Shown here: positions 1-6,256 of the stretch, piece after piece
Numbering within the stretch: the first letter of the stretch is position 1
Layout of the letters: every line of letters starts with the position of its first letter
Assembly: GCA_026390535.1 (NCBI GenBank)
Contig: JAPLFT010000152.1
Coordinates: forward strand, 1 to 6,258
Direction of reading: 5' to 3'
Origin: Pseudomonadota bacterium
GTDB taxonomy: Bacteria; Bdellovibrionota; JAFGOL01
DNA: 6,258 bases
Position numbers and translations under genes: made by a program
The notes under the pieces: generated by a model
Databases searched by the model: none
Seen by the model: the letters and a program-made list of their open reading frames with translations, nothing else
What the model was told of the DNA's origin: nothing

Positions 1-1230
1 CTATTCAAATTCATAGCTGGAACGATATTTGAAGATCTAAAATACAGATACGCAAGAGATCTTGTTGTAAACAAGAACACCAGGATAGACGGAAGATCAT
101 TTACACAGGTAAGACCAATTACATGTGAAACAAATCTACTTCCAAGAGTTCACGGTTCCGCTGTTTTCACTCGCGGAGAGACTCAGGTCCTTGCGGCAAT
201 AACATTAGGTTCACCGGATGATGAACAATTTGTAGACTCTTTGACCGGACTTACAAAAGACAAATTCATGTTACATTATAATTTTCCTCCATACAGCGTA
301 GGAGAAGCAAAGGGTTTAAAATCACCCGGAAGACGTGAGATTGGGCACGGCACACTTGCAAAGAGAGGAATATCCGCAGTACTTCCTGAATATAAGGATT
401 TCCCATACACATTAAGAATAGTTTCCGAGGTTCTTGAATCCAACGGTTCATCCTCCATGGGAACCGTTTGCTCCGGTTGTATGGCACTTCTTGCAGCAGG
501 CGTTCCAATTAAAGCGACCGTCGGCGGAGTGGCAATGGGACTTATAGCAGAAGGTAGTAAGTTCATAATACTTACTGACATATTGGGCGATGAAGATCAC
601 CTTGGCGATATGGACTTTAAGGTAATAGGAACAAAGACCGGTATCACAGCGATACAGATGGACATAAAGATCAGCGGTGTAACAAAAGAGATCCTTTCAC
701 AGGCACTTAACCAGGCAAAAGACGGAAGGATACACATAATAGGTGAAATGGAAAAGACCATATCCAAACCGGCAGAATTTTCCGAATATGCTCCAAGGGT
801 CGAAACAATGCTTATCGACAAGGAATATATTAAGGACGTTATCGGCTCCGGTGGAAAGGTAATAAAGAGTATCGTTGAAAGGACTGGCGCAAAAATCAAC
901 ATCAATGACAACGGCGAAGTAAATATCATGTCGGTCAGCAGGGAAAGCCTTGAGCTCGCAAAGAGCATAATCAAGGGAATAGCGGGCGAGCCGGATGAAG
1001 GTACAATTTTTGACGGTGTTGTTAAAAAAATAATGGATTTTGGCGCATTTGTTGAATATCTGCCCGGTAAAGAGGCCCTTGTGCACGTAAGTGAGATATC
1101 AGACACCCGTGTAGAGAGAGTAACGGATGTCCTTTCTGAGGACCAGGCTGTAAGAGTAATGTATTTGGGTAAGGACAAGATGGGCAGAGCAAGACTAAGT
1201 ATGAAAGCTGTTAACAAAAAACACAGCTAA
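1..1230 (+). CDS. pnp: Polynucleotide phosphorylase, C-terminal part (5' end outside window)
   Basis: PNPase is a trimeric phosphorolytic 3'-5' exoribonuclease that degrades mRNA in the cytoplasm and can also add nucleotides to RNA 3' ends. The frame is open from base 1 and gives 409 residues. By alignment with the roughly 700-residue family, about 290 residues (first RNase PH core and most of the helical domain) lie upstream. Visible, numbered from base 1: the start of the second RNase PH core with LLPRVHGSAVFTRGETQ, FMLHYNFPPYSVGE and GRREIGHG; the phosphate-binding SNGSSS segment near residue 148; and GDEDHLGDMDFK, whose D199, D205 and K207 correspond to E. coli D486, D492 and K494. A KH domain (about 270-330, GSGG loop at 282-285) and an S1 domain (about 334-402) follow. 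All catalytic and RNA-binding parts in view are intact. The ATG and TTG codons inside the frame are not the true start. Confidence 0.98.
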   Translation, partial: LFKFIAGTIFEDLKYRYARDLVVNKNTRIDGRSFTQVRPITCETNLLPRVHGSAVFTRGETQVLAAITLGSPDDEQFVDSLTGLTKDKFMLHYNFPPYSVGEAKGLKSPGRREIGHGTLAKRGISAVLPEYKDFPYTLRIVSEVLESNGSSSMGTVCSGCMALLAAGVPIKATVGGVAMGLIAEGSKFIILTDILGDEDHLGDMDFKVIGTKTGITAIQMDIKISGVTKEILSQALNQAKDGRIHIIGEMEKTISKPAEFSEYAPRVETMLIDKEYIKDVIGSGGKVIKSIVERTGAKININDNGEVNIMSVSRESLELAKSIIKGIAGEPDEGTIFDGVVKKIMDFGAFVEYLPGKEALVHVSEISDTRVERVTDVLSEDQAVRVMYLGKDKMGRARLSMKAVNKKHS

Positions 1231-1245
1231 TCATTATAAATACAG

Positions 1246-1272
1246 GGGCGGCGTAATTGCCGCCCTTTTTTT
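1246..1272 (+). terminator. Intrinsic terminator after pnp
   Basis: A perfect 7-bp all-GC stem (GGGCGGC at 1246-1252, GCCGCCC at 1259-1265) closes a 6-base loop and is followed by seven T (1266-1272). It starts 15 bases after the pnp stop and lies between pnp and dut, so dut must be expressed by readthrough or from a promoter inside pnp. Confidence 0.92.
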
Positions 1273-1295
1273 CATCACTTGGGGGTTAATTAAAG

Positions 1296-1742
1296 ATGTC
1301 TCTTGTAGATGTAAAAGTTAAAAAAATTCCCGGCAATGACCTACCTCTCCCCGAATATAAAACGATAGGCTCTTCAGGTTTTGACCTGAGTGCATGCATA
1401 GATAAAGAAGAAATACTTGAATCCGGTCAGATAAAACTTATATCCACGGGGCTTATATTTGAATTGCCCCTTGGATATGAACTGGAGATACGTCCACGTT
1501 CAGGCTTAGCCGCAAAGAACGGTATAAGTATCGTCAACACTCCGGGAACAATTGACAGTGATTACAGAGGCGAAGTAAAAATAATACTCATTAATCATTC
1601 AAAAGAAAAATTCATAATAAAACGTGGTGACAGGATCGCGCAGGGAGTTCTAAAGACAGTCACTCACGCAAATCTTATAGAATCCATGGATCTTTCCGAC
1701 ACAACAAGGGGAGATGGAGGATTCGGCCATACCGGTAAATGA
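1296..1742 (+). CDS. dut: Deoxyuridine 5'-triphosphate nucleotidohydrolase (dUTPase)
   Basis: Hydrolyses dUTP to dUMP and pyrophosphate, keeping uracil out of DNA and supplying dUMP for thymidylate synthesis; the family is a homotrimer in the cytoplasm. The product has 148 residues, usual for trimeric dUTPases, and all five motifs are present in order: motif 1 SGFDLSA (27-33), motif 2 PRSGLAAKNG (67-76), motif 3 GTIDSDYRGEV (84-94) with the likely catalytic D87 and the uracil-stacking Y90, motif 4 RGDRIAQ (110-116), and motif 5 RGDGGFGHTG (138-147). Motif 5 has His where Ser is common (FGSTG). The ATG at 1296 follows a GGGGG Shine-Dalgarno-like run (1281-1285) by 10 bases. It lies 65 bp after pnp on the same strand, with a terminator in the gap. 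It appears complete and functional. Confidence 0.97.
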   Translation: MSLVDVKVKKIPGNDLPLPEYKTIGSSGFDLSACIDKEEILESGQIKLISTGLIFELPLGYELEIRPRSGLAAKNGISIVNTPGTIDSDYRGEVKIILINHSKEKFIIKRGDRIAQGVLKTVTHANLIESMDLSDTTRGDGGFGHTGK

Positions 1743-1770
1743 ATGTGCATGGCCAGGGGGTAAATTGTCT

Positions 1771-2161
1771 ATGTTCCTGCTTTTGATTTCAATGATTTTT
1801 AGCTTTAATGCGTGTTTCGCTGGGGCTCAATGCAAAATTATAATAAATATTAGAACAATGGAATCCCAATGACGATAAAATAACATTACAAAGAGATAAC
1901 TCCTCTAAAGAAAAACCGATCCTCGTATCCTATGATCTGGATGGTAGCATAAGTTCCAACGACGTTGATACCCCAGATAGAACCACCGATCAAATAAATA
2001 ACGAATATAAAGAATCTATCAAGATTATCAAGCAAAATGATGCGCTAATCTCCATCAAAAATAAAAGCCTTATGATAAAAATGGATAAAACCACTGAATG
2101 CACAGACCAGAGACTTGCAGTAATGTTGTTCTTTATACAGAATTGGTTCTATGCAAAATAA
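1771..2161 (+). pseudogene. Unrecognised reading frame with hydrophobic N-terminus, broken by a frameshift
   Basis: I do not recognise this gene. From ATG 1771 (10 bases after an AGGGGG run at 1755-1760; TTG 1765 and in-frame ATG 1714 are alternatives) the frame reads MFLLLISMIFSFNACFAGAQ, like a signal peptide or membrane anchor, and stops at TGA 1870-1872. Another frame, open from 1847 to TAA 2159-2161, encodes 104 hydrophilic residues including ILVSYDLDGSISSNDVD and ending FFIQNWFYAK, but it has no plausible start: its first ATG is near 2068. A single +1 shift between 1847 and 1872 would join them into one exported or anchored protein of about 130 residues. The joined frame ends two bases before the convergent nadE stop. 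The N-terminus lacks the basic residues expected before a signal peptide unless translation begins at 1714, which overlaps dut by 29 bp. It could be a decayed gene, a sequencing error or chance open frames. Confidence 0.45.
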
Positions 2162-2163
2162 TT

Positions 2164-3654
2164 CTATCTGAACTTGTGAACTATCGGCCAGCGTCTATCT
2201 AAAATAAAACTCTTTTCTGAGACTTTTATGACAGGTGGAAGCTGTTTACGTTTGAACTCGCTTTTAATCACAAGATTTATTACGAAATCAACAATCTCTT
2301 TTTTCATAGAGACCTTCTTATATATCTCTTCAGGGGATATTTCTTTTTCCACATAAAGTTTTAATACTTCATCCAGAGCATCGTAAGCTGGCAGCGTGTC
2401 GGTATCATATTGCTGATGTCTCAACTCCGCGCTTGGTTTTTTTTGCATTATTTCTTTTGGGATTATCTCTTTGTTCCTGTTTATGAATTTGCAAAGTTCA
2501 TATACTTCCGTCTTATAGATATCTCCAATCAGAGCCAAGGCCCCGCATGTATCACCGTAAAGTGTACAGTAACCCGTGGCTATCTCTGATTTATTTCCTG
2601 GAGCTATTACTATTCTTCCATCCCTTGAATTGGAGAACGCCATCAATATAGTACCACGGATACGAGGCTGAAGATTTTCCAGCGCCATATCCCTTAGATC
2701 GGGTTTAGCATTTGAATTAATATCCCCTACGACCCTGTTGAATATATCCTCTATCGGTATCTTAATGAACTCAACACCAAGGTTTTTACAAAGTTTTTGA
2801 CTATCTACGACACTGCCTTTACTTGAAAAACGGGTGGGCATAGTTACACAGGTAACATTCCTAGCACCCACAGCCTCTTTTGCCAGTGCTGCGCATAATG
2901 CACTGTCTATACCGCCGCTTACACCTATCACAATACCCTTAAAGCCATTCTTCCTTACATAATCTTTAAGACCAAGTATCAGCGCCTTATATACTGTTTC
3001 TGTATCGCTGTCCTTGATAATTTTTGTATTTGGTTCCTTTTCCGTATCAACAATTACAAGATCTTCTTCAAAGTCTTTAGCCTCTATAAGGACCTTTCCC
3101 TCTGAAGATATATATTTACTCTGACCGTCAAAAACGATGGAATCATTTGCCCCCACAGTGTTGACTAGTATAAAAGGGACATTCCATTTTGAAATATATC
3201 TTTTCATTAAATTTTCGCGGATCTTGTCTTTTCCCCTGGCAAAAGGAGAGGCTGAGATATTTATAAAAATATCAACTCCCTGCTCTCCAAGATTATCCAC
3301 AGGATCTATCTTGTAGAGTTTTTGAAAAGCCTCACTCTCTTTTCTCCACATATCCTCACATATATGTATGCCTAATTTTAATCCCTTGTAATTAACAGGG
3401 AAGGAGTTCTGCCCCTCCTGATAATAACGACGCTCATCAAAAAGATCGTATGTAGGCAGGAGTTGTTTATTTATTACAGATATTATCTTTTTATCTTCTA
3501 TAAAAAACGCCGAATTATGATACGGTTTGCCCTTATTACAATTACGACTGATGGAACCTAATATAACCGCACAGCCTGTGATATTTGGAGTTATCTTTTT
3601 ATCCAGGATATCAAGAGCTTTTAACACGAAATCCTTTCTGTCTAAGATATCCAT
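2164..3654 (-). CDS. nadE: Glutamine-dependent NAD(+) synthetase, N-terminus missing
   Basis: Catalyses the last NAD step: ATP-dependent amidation of deamido-NAD, with ammonia taken from glutamine by an N-terminal nitrilase-type domain. Numbered from ATG 3654 (496 residues): glutaminase domain about 1-200 with catalytic Lys63 (NKQLLPTYDLFDE) and Cys99 (GIHICEDMW); synthetase domain about 220-490 with the P-loop SGGIDS (246-251), RIRGTILMAFSN, PGNKSEIATGYCTLYGD and KKPSAELR. The first catalytic residue, the Glu of FPELALTGY, is encoded upstream of this ATG in the same frame but without a start codon (next entry). ATG 3654 has no visible Shine-Dalgarno sequence and is only the first available Met, not a convincing start. 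From this ATG the synthetase domain would be whole, so ammonia-dependent activity is possible, while glutamine use should be lost. Last gene of the obg-nadD-rlmH-nadE run. Family identity is secure; functionality of this allele is doubtful. Confidence 0.9.
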   Translation of the reverse strand: MDILDRKDFVLKALDILDKKITPNITGCAVILGSISRNCNKGKPYHNSAFFIEDKKIISVINKQLLPTYDLFDERRYYQEGQNSFPVNYKGLKLGIHICEDMWRKESEAFQKLYKIDPVDNLGEQGVDIFINISASPFARGKDKIRENLMKRYISKWNVPFILVNTVGANDSIVFDGQSKYISSEGKVLIEAKDFEEDLVIVDTEKEPNTKIIKDSDTETVYKALILGLKDYVRKNGFKGIVIGVSGGIDSALCAALAKEAVGARNVTCVTMPTRFSSKGSVVDSQKLCKNLGVEFIKIPIEDIFNRVVGDINSNAKPDLRDMALENLQPRIRGTILMAFSNSRDGRIVIAPGNKSEIATGYCTLYGDTCGALALIGDIYKTEVYELCKFINRNKEIIPKEIMQKKPSAELRHQQYDTDTLPAYDALDEVLKLYVEKEISPEEIYKKVSMKKEIVDFVINLVIKSEFKRKQLPPVIKVSEKSFILDRRWPIVHKFR

Positions 3655-3744
3655 CGGAGTATATCCGGTTAAAGCAAGCTCCGGAAATACCGCCAGTTCT
3701 GCTCCTGCGGTTTTTGCCTGTTTATAGTATTGCTGAGAGTACCC
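3655..3744 (-). other. nadE-coding sequence upstream of first ATG, lacking a start codon; junction with truncated rlmH
   Basis: The nadE frame stays open for 30 codons upstream of ATG 3654, back to a TAA at 3747-3745. From about 3735 it reads QQYYKQAKTAGAELAVFPEL then ALTGYTP, matching the first helix, strand and catalytic-Glu motif of the nitrilase-type glutaminase domain. It contains no ATG, GTG or TTG. About 30 expected N-terminal residues (the usual opening MKIALAQ-type strand) are absent. The segment overlaps the last 23 bases of the rlmH frame, which is in a different phase, so this is not an in-frame fusion. The join between the two genes lies at about 3722-3744. Confidence 0.8.
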
Positions 3745-4123
3745 TTACAGCCTCGTGAGGCAAGGTCAATCGGCCGACAGACAAAAGATAATTAGCCTTA
3801 GTCTCTACAAAATCCGGAAGTCCCCATGAGCTTCCGACAACTACGGATAATACACCAGAACCGTTCTCTATGAAATTGGAAAACTCCACACTACTGGGCA
3901 GTTTGCCACGTTCGCTGAAAGCCAATACAGTTGTACCTTTAAGGGCTATTATTATCTTATCTTTTATTTTATTGAAGAATTCCGGCTCATCCCTTTCAAC
4001 TTTCATCTCTTTTAATTCAACCTTTGTGTAATGCTTGATGCGATCAAGATAATCCTCGAATATAGATGAATATTCCTTTGATCTGAATTTTCCAAAATGT
4101 AAAAAGACTATTTTGGTAAACAT
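3722..4123 (-). CDS. rlmH: 23S rRNA (pseudouridine1915-N3)-methyltransferase RlmH, C-terminally truncated
   Basis: RlmH is a SPOUT-class SAM-dependent methyltransferase that modifies pseudouridine 1915 in helix 69 of 23S rRNA on assembled 70S ribosomes. The 133-residue product begins like the family (MFTKIVFLHFGK, then EDYLDRIKHYTKVEL) and carries the SAM-site loop VVGSSWGL (95-102), a variant of the more usual GG-x-x-GL, followed by LTLPHEAVRVL (119-129). After VRVL the family normally continues for about 20 residues with an (L/A)EQLYRA-like helix and a final PYH motif. Here it ends four residues later at SAIL. That missing tail belongs to the knot and active site, so activity is questionable. 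ATG 4123 lies 4 bases after the nadD stop, with AAGGATGAG at the nadD end as Shine-Dalgarno, implying coupled translation. The rsfS gene often found between nadD and rlmH is absent. Confidence 0.9.
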   Translation of the reverse strand: MFTKIVFLHFGKFRSKEYSSIFEDYLDRIKHYTKVELKEMKVERDEPEFFNKIKDKIIIALKGTTVLAFSERGKLPSSVEFSNFIENGSGVLSVVVGSSWGLPDFVETKANYLLSVGRLTLPHEAVRVLSAIL

Positions 4124-4127
4124 TTTC

Positions 4128-4727
4128 TCATCCTTTATATAGATTATTCGTCCTTATATAATTAAAAACGTTAGGATTGATATGTTCCGGTTTTATTCCT
4201 TTCAGGAGTTTTTCTCTTATCTGCGTTGATGATGCCGGATTAAAAAAATCATCCACAATATGAACTTCAGTATCATATTTTTCCTCTATACCTGATGCAA
4301 AAACTCTGAGTTTTGAGGAGTCATTTTTGGTCCTTGATACAACTATATATTTACAGAGCCCTAAAAGTTCATTGTATCTTTTCCATTTCTCTATATTCAT
4401 AAAAGAATCTTCACCCATAAGGAAATAAATATCCGCACCTTTAAACAGCTCTCTAAAATGAATTATAGTATCTATGCTATAACTCACTTCTCCTTTTTTT
4501 ATTTCATAATCTGAAACCAAAAAATTGGAGTTCCCGAACATCAGCTTTGCCATTTGCAATCTATGTTCAGCCGGAGCAGATTGAGGGGTTTTTAGAGGCT
4601 GAATAAAACAAGGGACCACAATTATCTTTTCCGGTTTAAATATATCTCTGACATGATCCGCAAGCATTCTGTGTCCCTGATGAGGGGGGTCAAATGATCC
4701 GCCGAATATTACTATCTTCTCTGACAT
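4128..4727 (-). CDS. nadD: Nicotinate-nucleotide adenylyltransferase
   Basis: Transfers AMP from ATP to nicotinate mononucleotide, giving deamido-NAD, the substrate of the NadE encoded two genes downstream. The 199 residues match the usual family length. It has the nucleotidyltransferase signature GGSFDPPHQGH (9-19) with the HxGH catalytic histidines, YSIDTI (83-88, matching the family SYTIDT segment), GEDS at 105-108 and the C-terminal ATP-binding SSTQIRE (166-172), ending with the typical helix PNVFNYIRTNNLY. ATG 4727 starts one base after the obg TGA, and the AGGTGAGG formed by the obg 3' end serves as its Shine-Dalgarno, so translation is probably coupled to obg. No defects are visible. 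Confidence 0.97.
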   Translation of the reverse strand: MSEKIVIFGGSFDPPHQGHRMLADHVRDIFKPEKIIVVPCFIQPLKTPQSAPAEHRLQMAKLMFGNSNFLVSDYEIKKGEVSYSIDTIIHFRELFKGADIYFLMGEDSFMNIEKWKRYNELLGLCKYIVVSRTKNDSSKLRVFASGIEEKYDTEVHIVDDFFNPASSTQIREKLLKGIKPEHINPNVFNYIRTNNLYKG

Positions 4728-4728
4728 A

Positions 4729-5715
4729 TCACCTCACCTTTTTTTTAAGCATGGTATGGATCTTCTTTAAAAGAGCGTCTAATCCCTGGCCGGTAACGGC
4801 GGATATTGCTACAAAATCAAATTCACTGTCCTTAAGATATTTTTTTACGGAGTTCAGTGTTTTTGATTCCGCCGAATCAATTTTGTTCAGAACGTAGAGC
4901 ATTGACTTATTACCCAGTTCCCTGGAGAATTTTGAAAGTTCTTTATTTATGATACCTATATTTGCTTTTGGGTCTTCTATGGCAGCAGAAACGTCGACCA
5001 TATGTACCAGTATCTTTGTCCTCTCTATATGCTTTAAGAATCTTATCCCAAGTCCGGTCCCCTGATGAGCACCCTCTATAAGTCCGGGAACATCCGCCAT
5101 TACAAAATCATCGTCACCGTATTTGACCACGCCAAGATTAGGTACCAACGTCGTAAAAGGATAGTCTGCAATCTTTGGTCGTGCTGAACTCACCCTGGAT
5201 ATAAGTGTGGATTTACCCGCATTGGGGAGCCCCACTATTCCAACATCGGCAAGTAGTTTAAGTTCTATTATTACCCATTTCCCCTCGCCTTTTACTCCAG
5301 GTTGCGCATAATCGGGAGATTGTCTTGATGAGTTACAAAAGAAAGTGTTTCCTTTTCCGCCCTTGCCACCCTCCAAAACAACAAACTCCTTATCAGGTTT
5401 ATCAAGATCTACTATTGTTTTCTTGGTTTCCTTATTTTTAATTATTGTGCCCGCAGGAACGGGAATTATAAGATCCTCGGCATCTGCTCCAGTCCTATTG
5501 TTGGGTCCACCTGGTTCTCCGTTACCGGCAATATATTTGATCTGAAATTTAAAATCTATCAGCGTATTCCTACTGCTTGATGCCTTAAAAATTATACTAG
5601 CTCCCTTTCCGCCGTCACCACCGTCCGGCCCCCCCTGCTTTGGAAAAAAGCTTACACGACCGCGGCCTCCGTCGCCGGACCTTATGTAAATAGTTGCCTC
5701 ATCTATGAACTTCAT
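4729..5715 (-). CDS. obg: Obg family GTPase (ObgE/CgtA), ribosome-associated
   Basis: Essential GTPase that binds the 50S subunit and acts in late ribosome assembly and stress responses. The 328 residues comprise the glycine-rich Obg fold (about 1-155) and the G domain (about 156-328): G1 GLPNAGKS (162-169), G2 YPFTT (185-189), G3 DVPGL (208-212), G4 NKID (277-280), G5 SAV (305-307). The variable C-terminal extension of longer homologues such as the E. coli protein is absent, which is common. Unusual: between VSF and GGPDGGDGG there are four residues (FPKQ) where the family has about eight (RREKYIPK in E. coli), an in-frame loss of a very conserved basic segment. ATG 5715 is preceded by a short-spaced GGGGA (about 5719-5723). 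First gene of the - strand run with nadD, rlmH and nadE; upstream lie the inverted-repeat element and the rpmA terminator. Confidence 0.97.
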   Translation of the reverse strand: MKFIDEATIYIRSGDGGRGRVSFFPKQGGPDGGDGGKGASIIFKASSSRNTLIDFKFQIKYIAGNGEPGGPNNRTGADAEDLIIPVPAGTIIKNKETKKTIVDLDKPDKEFVVLEGGKGGKGNTFFCNSSRQSPDYAQPGVKGEGKWVIIELKLLADVGIVGLPNAGKSTLISRVSSARPKIADYPFTTLVPNLGVVKYGDDDFVMADVPGLIEGAHQGTGLGIRFLKHIERTKILVHMVDVSAAIEDPKANIGIINKELSKFSRELGNKSMLYVLNKIDSAESKTLNSVKKYLKDSEFDFVAISAVTGQGLDALLKKIHTMLKKKVR

Positions 5716-5729
5716 ATATCCCCACTATG

Positions 5730-5887
5730 ATTTATAAGTTTTAGCACATATTCGAAGACACGCGTTCTAAAAAACATGTTTTTAACATATTTTTTAGCCG
5801 CTCACTCTCACTCACCCAACCCTCCCTACTCGGTCGGCTTTGGGTTCGCTCCGAGAGGTCATCTCATATATGCTAAAACTTATAAAT
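5730..5887. repeat. 158-bp element bounded by 17-bp perfect inverted repeats (possible MITE or leader structure)
   Basis: The arm ATTTATAAGTTTTAGCA (5730-5746) is the exact reverse complement of 5871-5887. With one mismatch the match extends inward to 22 positions. Inside are a second imperfect hairpin (5767-5778 with 5786-5797, CTAAAAAACATG against CATATTTTTTAG, one mismatch) containing the palindrome AAAAACATGTTTTT (5770-5783), and a GC-rich core (about 5797-5862). The core has CCC runs at 5815-5817, 5820-5822 and 5824-5826, and a 5-bp stem CTCGG/CCGAG (5829-5833, 5851-5855). No protein is encoded. I see no clear target-site duplication. The arms lie 14 bp upstream of the obg start, so on the - strand this forms the promoter region or the leader of obg. 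Confidence 0.7.
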
Positions 5888-5911
5888 ATTTTTGTGTTTA
5901 TTCATATAAAG

Positions 5912-5944
5912 AAAAGGAGTGGTTCAGATAAAACCACTCCTTTT
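5912..5944 (-). terminator. Intrinsic terminator of rpmA
   Basis: A perfect 13-bp inverted repeat (AAAAGGAGTGGTT at 5912-5924 and its complement at 5932-5944) has a 7-base loop. Read on the - strand it ends in TTTTCTTTAT, 22 bp after the rpmA stop. The A/T flanks make it formally bidirectional, but no + strand gene lies upstream within view. Confidence 0.88.
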
Positions 5945-5965
5945 ATATCTAATTAAATAATTTAC

Positions 5966-6256
5966 CTAAGCTGCTGACGCTGCTTTAGTAGGCTTTGGTG
6001 TAGCAGGCATTACGGACACATTCACTTTTCTGTCCTTACCTGTGATCTTGTAATCTGTCACACCGTCTATAAGTGCAAACAAGGTATGATCCCTACCCAT
6101 ACCTACGTTCTTACCGGGGTGTACCTTGGTCCCTTTTTGACGAACAAGGATGTTCCCAGCCTTCACTTTTGTATCGCTGTATATTTTCACGCCTAATCTT
6201 TGGCCTGAAGAGTCTCTTCCGTTTCTTGAGCTGCCGCCCGCTTTCTTATGAGCCAT
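5966..6256 (-). CDS. rpmA: 50S ribosomal protein L27
   Basis: L27 is a large-subunit protein whose N-terminal tail reaches the peptidyl-transferase centre and stabilises tRNA. The 96 residues begin MAHKKAGGSSRNGRDS, then RLGVK, VKAGNILVRQ, GTKVHPGKNVGMGRDHTLFALIDG and a KDRKVNVSV strand, all family hallmarks, followed by a short Ala/Pro/Lys tail (TPKPTKAASAA) longer than in E. coli. ATG 6256 places the functional tail directly at the N-terminus, so there is none of the cleavable leader found in Firmicutes L27. Only two bases precede the start here, so its ribosome binding site and any rplU (L21) neighbour lie outside. It is followed by its own terminator, which separates it from obg. Confidence 0.98.
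   Translation of the reverse strand: MAHKKAGGSSRNGRDSSGQRLGVKIYSDTKVKAGNILVRQKGTKVHPGKNVGMGRDHTLFALIDGVTDYKITGKDRKVNVSVMPATPKPTKAASAA

Noticed and set aside
1022..1032. Run of seven A in pnp (GTTAAAAAAATAATG) as a slippery site
   Set aside because: The pnp frame continues correctly into the S1 domain, and there is no alternative frame of interest downstream.
266..1217. Several long - strand open frames under pnp
   Set aside because: They lie entirely opposite a highly conserved pnp frame, have no family features and are shadows.
3527..3727. Small + strand open frame opposite nadE
   Set aside because: It overlaps conserved nadE coding sequence and has no ribosome binding site or recognisable content.
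3722..3744. RlmH-NadE fusion protein
   Set aside because: The two frames are in different phases and rlmH ends at a stop codon before any join, so no fusion is encoded without a frameshift.
5829..5857. GGTTCG-containing stem as a tRNA T-arm fragment
   Set aside because: There is no matching acceptor, D or anticodon arm around it, and the stem is only 5 bp.
5806..5862. Possible short leader peptide on the - strand within the inverted-repeat element (about 16 codons, beginning MTSRSEPKAD)
   Set aside because: No good Shine-Dalgarno sequence and no regulatory codon run. Its composition simply follows the purine-rich core.
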